Program-made: the position numbers and the translations under genes
Assembly (NCBI GenBank): GCA_024998565.1
Contig: JACOEM010000001.1
Span: 518,485 to 582,484 of the forward strand
Length of the DNA: 64,000 nucleotides
Origin: Nitrospira sp.
Lineage (GTDB): Bacteria; Nitrospirota; Nitrospiria; Nitrospirales; Nitrospiraceae
Reading direction: 5' to 3'
Notes under the pieces: generated by a model
Seen by the model: the letters and a program-made list of their open reading frames with translations, nothing else
Told to the model about the DNA's origin: nothing
Database searches by the model: none
Shown: positions 63,313 through 64,000 of the stretch, one piece after another
How the letters are laid out: the number at the start of each line of letters is the position of its first letter
How positions within the stretch are numbered: the stretch's first letter is position 1

Positions 63313-63539
63313 CGGCGTTGGCAAAAGTCTGTGAGGTCGTGCGCGGTCGATATTCGGCGACCGGTTGTTCCGGCATTTGAACAGGACTCGATTCCGGGAT
63401 CAAGAAATAGGGGGACTCTTCACGGTCGAATCGGTCCCTGTTTGTCCCCTCTCGTCCTTGTCGCTCCGTGCGGCGTGTGCTAGAGTCGTCCGTTCTTTCA
63501 TCGAACACGAACGATTGCCCCGCATATGACGATACCACA

Positions 63540-64000
63540 ATGAGCAAGACATACGATCATCAGGCCCTCGAATCGAAGTGGCAGACCTATTGGGAGACGC
63601 ATCGCCCGTTTCGGGCGCTGGACGATCAGTCGAAGCCCAAATTCTATTGCCTCGACATGTTTCCTTACCCGTCGGGGTCGGGTCTGCACGTCGGGCACTT
63701 GGAAGGGTATACCGCCACGGATATCGTATCCCGCTATAAGCGGATGCGCGGCTTCAACGTGTTGCACCCCATGGGGTGGGATGCGTTCGGATTGCCCGCG
63801 GAACAGTATGCCGTGAAAACCGGTGTGCATCCTGCCATCACCACGGCGCAGAACATTGCGACCTTTAAACGGCAAATGAAGCGAGTCGGGCTTTCCTACG
63901 ATTGGGAACGCGAGCTCAGCACGACCGACCAGGACTACTATCGTTGGACCCAGTGGATCTTTTTGAAGCTGTTCGAACGGGGTCTTGCCTACGTGGCCGA
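63540..64000 (+). CDS. leuS: Leucyl-tRNA synthetase, 5' part cut by window edge
   Basis: The start is the ATG at 63540. The first ~153 codons show [17 protein letters not shown], the class I HIGH-type signature in [32 protein letters not shown], and [22 protein letters not shown]. These are diagnostic for LeuRS. The gene continues off the right edge. No upstream T-box or leader is visible in the 220-bp gap. Confidence 0.97.
   Translation, partial: MSKTYDHQALESKWQTYWETHRPFRALDDQSKPKFYCLDMFPYPSGSGLHVGHLEGYTATDIVSRYKRMRGFNVLHPMGWDAFGLPAEQYAVKTGVHPAITTAQNIATFKRQMKRVGLSYDWERELSTTDQDYYRWTQWIFLKLFERGLAYVA

Noticed and set aside
1-64000. CRISPR arrays, rRNA and tRNA genes, integron integrase, prophage
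   Set aside because: I saw no regularly spaced repeats, no tRNA T-loop signature with a cloverleaf around it, no tyrosine recombinase motif and no phage structural genes. A dedicated search could still find a weak tRNA.

Overview
The window looks like a piece of a Nitrospira-type (Nitrospirota) chromosome. This is an inference from gene content, not from a marker gene. It carries a two-domain AniA-type copper nitrite reductase, a complete kdpF-A-B-C-D-E potassium system, a hydrogenase-4-like membrane complex without [NiFe] ligands, glutamate-1-semialdehyde aminomutase, and many small secreted or lipoprotein genes with uniformly GC-rich codon use. No rRNA, tRNA, CRISPR array, prophage or integrase was found. 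The left end cuts a META-domain lipoprotein and the right end cuts leuS.

Layout. 1-2.8 kb is accessory: a GNAT acetyltransferase, an HNH endonuclease and a BrnT/BrnA toxin-antitoxin pair, with two attC-like recombination sites after the HNH and BrnA genes, so it resembles an integron cassette cluster without an integrase. 2.8-19.7 kb is mostly housekeeping: a secreted nuclease, hemL, two paralogous mini-proteins, a YidB-like protein, a barnase/barstar pair, a large phosphofructokinase fused to a histidine-phosphatase-like domain, pyruvate kinase, an HAD phosphatase, an M16 protease pair, an XRE-metallo-beta-lactamase fusion and two membrane zinc proteases. 19.7-26.9 kb is a second accessory island: a large metallopeptidase-like protein, a copper-amine-oxidase-like protein and a DUF2278/lamin-tail protein. 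It also has attC-like sites and dispersed GGGGTCAGACCCC palindromes.

26.9-34.4 kb encodes six subunits of a complex I/group-4-hydrogenase relative. Its large subunit lacks the nickel-binding cysteines, which places it with the Ehr (energy-converting hydrogenase-related) complexes. 34.6-44.4 kb is the Kdp K+ uptake operon with its sensor kinase and regulator, followed by a porin. The kdp and porin upstream regions share a CCGTTTTTAC element, suggesting joint control by KdpE.

44.5-64 kb holds a lipoprotein, a beta-hydroxyacid dehydrogenase, an M20 peptidase, the nirK-like gene, a zinc alcohol dehydrogenase, and a PEGA lipoprotein. An ECF sigma/anti-sigma/cytochrome c/periplasmic protein operon follows, then der, an HAD nucleotidase, a 1,300-residue hybrid histidine kinase, a methyltransferase and the start of leuS.

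Two copies of a 120-130 bp structured inverted repeat sit between convergent genes (3.9 kb and 44.4 kb) and look like a lineage-specific repeat family. The most unusual items are the Ehr-type complex next to kdp, the phosphofructokinase fusion, and the metallopeptidase/amine-oxidase-like pair in an attC-marked island.
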